This document shows, in pieces, positions 58,143 through 64,000 of a DNA stretch of 64,000 nt. The notes under the pieces are model-generated. The model saw only the letters and a program-made list of their open reading frames with translations. It ran no database searches and had not been told where the DNA came from. The stretch's first letter is position 1, and each line of letters begins with the position of its first letter. This stretch comes from Anadara kagoshimensis. Its lineage: Eukaryota > Mollusca > Bivalvia > Arcoida > Arcidae. The stretch spans positions 38,998,486-39,062,485 of the forward strand of contig CM037864.1 of the NCBI GenBank assembly GCA_021292105.1. The letters are read 5' to 3'. A program made the translations under genes and the position numbers.

Positions 58143-60828
58143 TTACTTTGTTTTTAGATTGTGGTTTGGAATAGATTTACTATTACAGGTTTGTTCGTCA
58201 CTCAGCACACGGATAATACCCCGATATGTTTCTGCAGCCTGCATAACATACGAAATGAAACCACCATCATCTGCAGTTTCCATTTTACAATTTTCACCTA
58301 GATCAAATGTACTCAACACACTAGCCAGCATTCTTTTGTTGTTTTTACTTTTCCTTTTGGCTTCTCTATTGGGTAGATTTCTTGTCAGCGAGAACTCGTT
58401 ATCAATAACGAATTCACCGGAGCGTCTCAGTCTCTCATGGTCCTTAGCAGATATTTGATGGTACTTGTCGAATACTAGTATAACAATTCTCTTTGAATTA
58501 TCTGGGTTCTGATACAACCTGTTTTATATAGATGCGAATCTGATGGGTTGCCACCATGTGGCCAAACGATATGGTAGAAAAGTTGTGAAACATCAATTAT
58601 GACTGTGTTAGGGAGTTTTGGGGAAAGTTCAACTACACCAAGCTGTTTTACTAGAGCTGACTTTGAGCATTTCCGGAGACATCAATTTCTATCCACCAGC
58701 GAAGAAGGAACAGAACATAATTCATATACAAATAGAGGTGCAAGCTCAATCTGTCGTTGCTGTCCAAACATCAGTAACCGAAGAAAAATGCTTCCAAGGT
58801 CAATGACTGACTTTGCTTTTGCATCTTGACTGCGCCGCCTAGATACGCTCATTGTCTTTATATAACCACTGATGACATTATAAAATCCATCAGGTAGGCT
58901 CGATATGTATTTGTACTCCATCTTCTTGCCCCTTACAAGTGAATCTGCCACATTGACATCATTTGAAGCAATTTGGCCAGTGGCTGAGTTATACAAATAT
59001 GGCCTATTATCATCTAGAGGATATGTGTATATGTTTACTGCAACAGCAATAAGATTCCGGTCATGTGCATCCATGGAACGTCGAGACTTGGACTCTTCTT
59101 TGTGTTTTTGTACAGAGTTATGGTCTGGATCACACTCGGAATATATGCATTTCAATCGATCTGAGATATACACTGTAATTGGAAACGCACCAATCCACTC
59201 ACTAACAAGATCATCTCTTTGAATTATCTGGGTTCTGATACAACCTGTTTTATATAGATGCGAATCTGATGGGTTGCCACCATGTGGCCAGGCGAAAGAG
59301 TCATGCCTTTGAGAGCTCCTTTTCCAATTTTGATACCAGTTTGTTTTCCAAAGTGGTCAACTGAGGCAGCATTCCAACAACCATCATGCTGTCTACAGGC
59401 AAGATCCTCTACAGGACAAACATTCATTTCTAGCCAATACTGTGTAAGATAACATGCCCAGCAAGAAAGAAATATTTCATCATGCGTTTCATAGCAAGAA
59501 CTTTTAACTGGATATCACCTTTTCTTTCGGCACGTTCAAACTGATGGACAAGAAGCTTTGGAAATAGAAAATCGTCAACCCAATGCCGTACAGTGGGATG
59601 TACACGGACACTGTCAAGATACTCTCCTATTTCTGCAAACGTCTTTGCTCCAGTTGACAAAAATGACTTTAGAAGTGCAGCTGCTACACCACGAAAAGCT
59701 CGCATAGCTTTTACCCATGACTTCCCATTAAAGATTCCAGTCACACCACCGTATGCTGCAGCAACATAGCTTTCCAGTCCGGATCCATTCATAAGTTTCC
59801 CTATACAGCTAAGAAAGGACTGTATAATATGCATACAACCAGGATGAACAATTACATTACCAAACTGCATAGGCTGATACCAACACACTTGTTTTGTCAC
59901 AGCATAAAGCTGCATGTCCATACAGAGATGTACTTTCTCCATGCCTATATCCACCAGTGATTGCTGCATATAAGTTAGAGTTGGAAGGATTGTGTCAGGG
60001 TGTGATGGTGGTGCATCAATCAACGGACCAAACATATAAAGTACAAGCACGTTTCAAATTTCCCTAATTCCGAGCACATAGGTTATTAAAGCCATTCCAT
60101 TCCATTGCATCTTTCTCCTGACTTAGACTATTGAGCCATTGTGTGTTCCTTTCTTGAGCAGGCAATAAACTTATTTGCTGGTTGTGCAAATCAGAATACC
60201 TTTTGCCAATAGTCGTGATGGTAGGCACTGCTGGAGGTATAACTTTCTTCGGACCAGTATAATGTATAAGTGCAACAGTAGTTTCAGTTTCTTGCTTAAT
60301 CTGCTTAATAGTAAGGCGAGGAAAAGTTAGTGAGCCAAACCTAGACTGTACACTGCCGGTTTCAATTATACCAGCTGGATGGACCTGGAACTCTGTAGCC
60401 ATAGCATGTGTCTCACGACGACTGTTTGGAATAGAAACTAGTAGATCGAAATTATCATACCACCCAAAAATAAGTCCTACTGTTCGACTTAAACCATCAA
60501 TTTGTGGAATGTTGTAGCATTATCATGTACAGATTTTGCTGCAGATTTTCGAAACCGTAAAACTTCATCATATGAGGCAATGTATCCATGTTCAAGTAAA
60601 ATAGTATCAATTCACTGATGCCAAACCTATGTTGTAGTTTAATACCAAGTCCAAGTGTAGTTTGGTTTCCATTCGTGGTTATATGTGACTGAATTGACTG
60701 TGATGGTGAAAATGAGGCTTTATATATTTGTCATCCATCTCAGGTGTCTGCTCTTTGTAAGCTGGCATTTTTCTGAAGTCGTCGTAACATCGATGATGAC
60801 GCTGAGCTTCAGCAGCTGATAAATCATT
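58143..60828 (-). pseudogene. Uncharacterised multicopy gene, copy A (middle and C-terminal part), broken
   Basis: Conserved pieces in several frames, reading minus: GIIETGSVQSRFGSLTFPRL (about 60,350), LYMFGPLIDAPPSHPDTI, YAVTKQVCWYQPMQF, HWVDDFLFPKLLVHQFER, MNVCPVEDLACRQHDGCWNA, LKGMTLS, DRLKCIYSECDPDHN, then VELSPKLPNTVIIDVSQLF and DKYHQISAKDHERLRRSGE. I recognise a large family of uncharacterised proteins that is repeated many times in bivalve, cnidarian and fish genomes, with a probable C-terminal nuclease-like (PIN-like) region; the function is unknown. This copy has a nonsense codon (CARN-stop, about 60,064), frameshifts, and a 77-bp insertion at 59,214. It stops at RVLSDEQ, before the expected acidic motif, where retroelement sequence begins. 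Confidence 0.75.
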
Positions 60829-62820
60829 GTCGTTGCTGTCCAAACATCAGTAACCGAAGAAAAATGCTTCCAAGGTCAATGACTGACTTTGCTTTTGCAT
60901 CTTGACTGCGCCGCCTAGATACGCTCATTGTCTTTATATAACCACTGATGACATTATAAAATCCATCAGGTAGGCTCGATATGTATTTGTACTCCATCTT
61001 CTTGCCCCTTACAAGTGAATCTGCCACATTGACATCATTTGAAGCAATTTGGCCAGTGGCTGGGTTATACAAATATGACCTATTATCATCTAGAGGATAT
61101 GTGTATATGTTTACTGCAACAGCAATAAGATTCCGGTCATGTGCATCCATGGAACGTCGAGACTTGGACTCTTCTTTGTGTTTTTGTACAGAGTTATGGT
61201 CTGGATCACACTCGGAATATATGCATTTCAATCGATCTGAGATATACACTGTAATTGGAAACGCACCAATCCACTCACTAACAAGATCAGGCGAAAGAGT
61301 CATGCCTTTGAGAGCTCCTTTTCCAATTTTGATACCAGTTTGTTTTCCAAACTGGTCAGCTGAGGCAGCATTCCAACAACCATCATGCTGTCTACAGGCA
61401 AGATCCTCTACAGGACAAACATTCATTTCTAGCCAATACTGTGTAAGATAACATGCCCAGCAAGAAAGAAATATTTCATCATGCGTTTCATAGCAAGAAC
61501 TTTTAACTGGATATCACCTTCTCTTTTGGCACGTTCAAACTGATGGACAAGAAGCTTTGGAAATAGAAAATTGTCAACCCAATGTCGTCCAGTGGGATGT
61601 ACACGGACAATTTCAAGATACTCTCCTATTTCTGCAAACGTCTTTGCTCCAGTTGTCAAAAATGACTTTAGAAGCGCAGCTGCTAAACTACGAAAAGCTC
61701 GCATAGCTTTTACCCATGACTTCCCATTAAAGATCCCAGTCAAACCACCGTATGCTGCAGCAACATAGCTTTCCAGTCCGGATCCATTAATTAGTTTCCC
61801 AATACAACTAACAAAGGACTGTATAATATGCATACCACCAGGATGAACAAACTGCATAGACTGATACCAACACACTTCTTTCGTCACAGCATAAAGTTGC
61901 ATGTCCATACAGAGATGTACTTTCTCCATGCCCATATCCACTAGTGATTGCTACATATAAGTTAAGTTGTAATGATTGTGTCAGGGTGTGATGGTGATGC
62001 ATCAATCAACGGACCAAACATAATTATAAAGTACAAGCACGTTTCAAATTTCCCTCATTCCGAGCACATAGGTTATTGAAGCCATTCCATTCCATTGGAT
62101 CTTCCTCCTGACTTAGAATATTGAGCCATTGTGTGTCCTTTTCTTGAGCAGCTAATAAACTTATTTGCTGATTGTGCAAATCAGAATACCTTTTGCCAAT
62201 AGTCTTGGTGGTAGGCACTGCTGGAGCTGGAGGTATAACTTTCTTCGGACCGGTATAATGTATAAGTGGAACAATAGTTTCAGTTTCTTGCTTAGTCTGC
62301 TTAATGGTAAGGCGAGGAAAAGTTAGTGAGCCAAACCTAGACTGTACACTGCCGGTTTCAATAATACCAGCTGGATAGACCTGGAACTCTGTAGCCATAG
62401 CATGTGTCTCACGGCGACCGTTTGGAGTAGAAACTAGAAGATCGAAATGATCATACCACTCAAAAATAAGTCCTACTGTTCGACTTAAACCCATCAATTT
62501 GTGGAATGCTGTAGCATTATTATGTACAGATTTTGCTGCAGATTTTCGAAACCGTAAAACTTCATCATTTGAGGCAATGTATCCATGTTCATGACATGTA
62601 AAATAGTATCAATTCACTGATGCCAAACCTATGTTGTAGTTTAATACCAAGTCCAAGTGTAGTTTGGTTTCCATTCGTGGTTATATGTGAAAGAATTGAC
62701 TGTCACAATGAGGCTTTATTTGTTTGTCATCCATCACAGGTGTCTGCTCTTTGTGAGCTGGCATTTTTCTGAAGTCGTCATAGCATCGATGATGACACTG
62801 AGCTTCAGCAGCTGATAAAT
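58752..62820. repeat. Tandem duplication, two units of about 2.0-2.1 kb
   Basis: TCGTTGCTGTCCAAACATCA at 58,753 and 60,832; GGCGAAAGAGTCATGCCTTT at 59,291 and 61,290. The units run in the same direction and are only a few percent diverged. The junction sits at about 60,828 after CAGCAGCTGATAAATCA. Confidence 0.9.
59214..59290. repeat. 77-bp templated insertion in copy A
   Basis: Identical at all 77 positions to 58,488-58,564 and in the same orientation. Absent from copy B, which reads straight through AGATCAGGCGAAAG. It ends the reading frame of copy A. Confidence 0.92.
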
Positions 62821-63322
62821 CATGGACTCAATGACAGCGGAGGGCAACTTCCCTGCTCCAAGTGTCAGCAAGATCTGCACAATATCGAAGTACAATGTCT
62901 TTTAAAGGTGTTGTATCTTCGATACCTATTCGCTCACAGTGTATTACTCTGTCCCATCTATCAGGATGCTTTGGATCTTTTGGTTTGCACATTTCAGCAC
63001 AAAACAAACACTGGTTTTTGAAATTAATATCAATTACTTGTGACCGTCTCACTCTTACCGCCGGGACTTCATAAATTTCACCTTCTTTTCGTTTTTTTCG
63101 CCAAGTGTTTCCTAATATGGTCTTTTGAAGTGAAATTACAGTAAAAAGTTTTATGAATGTCCACTGCAGCTTGTTCTCCTTGAGATGTCAAAACAGGTTG
63201 TATTTGTATACAGATTTCATCATCATGGCGTTCACACTCATGGATTTTTTCACAGCTTGAACTTTGACCGTTTGTACTGGACCAGGTTTACTGCAGGTTG
63301 AAATAATACACTTACCATCCAT
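60829..63322 (-). pseudogene. Uncharacterised multicopy gene, copy B (N-terminal and middle part), broken
   Basis: The possible start at 63,320-63,322 reads MDGKCIISTCSKPGPVQTVK. Further on are QVIDINFKNQCLFCAEMCKP and PDRWDRVIHCERIG (62,828-63,052; a Cys-pair motif), then the same middle blocks as copy A down to LLMFGQQRQ. There the sequence passes directly into the start of copy A at about 60,828. Stops and frameshifts occur near 63,185, 62,826 and 62,024. Compared with copy A this copy lacks the 77-bp insertion and keeps CARNEGNLK where copy A has a stop. The middle 2 kb of the gene has been duplicated in tandem. Confidence 0.75.
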
Positions 63323-64000
63323 GTCCGTTATTTTTTAAAGCCTGGAAATAAATAAAATGCATTTATATTAATGATTAAGTTACACAGCATTAAATGTGAT
63401 AAACTGAGTTACATCTAATACCAGTTCACTCTAATAAAATACAAAATCCTGAACATTACGTCTTCCTTTGTCCGGCTAAAATGGTCAAACAATCTTTAAA
63501 TGGCCACAAATGTTAAAATCAACATCAGAAATGAGTTCCTCGTCCCTGAAAACATATAAAAGTATATATTACTGGCTGTTGTAGAACAATTCTTACAAAT
63601 GTGAGATTTACAAGATGGCCTCAGGCAGCCATCTTGGATTTATGCAAATTATGCAATTTGCCCAATGTTGCCTGCAGGGCAACTAATCTAATTTTACTCT
63701 AGGAACCCTAAGTAATACGAAACGGGAATAAAACTTCATAGGAAAAAACCTTTCTAGGTTAAAGTATTGAACCTATGGGAGCGTCAACTCGACTAATATA
63801 CCTGCTTCTCCTGCTTATGGTGTATTAAATTTGTTTTACAATTAATACGGAAAATGTCCCGTCTATAGGTAACACGTATGACGTCATAGAAAAATTGCAT
63901 AGACCATACGTCCAATTCATTTGACGCATCGCGTGCACCACTTTTCTCAAGGTCATTGAAGCGGTCAAATCGACAGGAAGTGAGCTCCATATGGGGGGGG
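63323..64000. other. Right-end stretch, no gene recognised
   Basis: Contains the palindrome-like CAAGATGGCCTCAGGCAGCCATCTTGG core at about 63,613-63,636 and a short reverse transcriptase remnant (TACCTGCTTCTCCTGCTTAT at 63,800). The final G run touches the window edge. Confidence 0.5.

Overview
This is eukaryotic, animal genomic DNA: AT-rich, intron-dense and full of interspersed repeats. A bivalve (or other mollusc) is the best guess. The reasons are abundant short tRNA-derived SINEs, an AGGGAGGTAACT-type hairpin, GTATACCCC repeat tails, and decayed copies of a reverse transcriptase type that I associate with bivalve genomes. The species cannot be named from this sequence.

Left 45 kb (about 325-44,653, minus strand): one large gene of the PLEKHA5/6/7 (WW-PLEKHA) family. 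I assembled 22 coding exons with GT-AG borders and phases that agree across every junction, apart from one single-base frame break in exon 10. The model begins at an ATG at 44,651-44,653 and leaves the window on the left. It gives at least about 1,484 residues: two WW domains, a PH domain, a long Asp/Pro/Arg/His-rich and Ser-rich disordered middle, and a C-terminal coiled coil. Relatives are junctional and cytoskeletal scaffolds that bind phosphoinositides through PH and PDZD11-type partners through WW.

The introns hold many mobile elements. There is an almost complete hAT transposon on the plus strand (16,368-18,992) with one frameshift in its transposase, inserted in a SINE 22 bp from the exon 8 splice donor. 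There are four small families of non-autonomous inverted-repeat elements, more than a dozen tRNA-derived SINE copies, and microsatellites.

Right 19 kb (about 44.7-64 kb): no conserved host protein gene was found. Going right, it holds a truncated tRNA-like sequence followed by five tandem hairpins with one conserved loop and differing self-complementary stems (47,276-47,556). Next come a decayed reverse transcriptase (about 48.6-49.8 kb) and an apparently complete 7SL/SRP RNA gene (about 51,142-51,440, plus strand). A 5.2-kb fold-back element with long inverted arms made of about 365-bp tandem repeats (52,636-57,882) then interrupts a second reverse transcriptase fragment. Last is a tandemly duplicated, broken multicopy gene of uncharacterised family on the minus strand (58.1-63.3 kb), one copy of which carries a perfect 77-bp templated insertion.

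The strongest candidates for something undescribed are the five-hairpin array and the fold-back element. Both calls rest on direct reading of the sequence; any function is inference.
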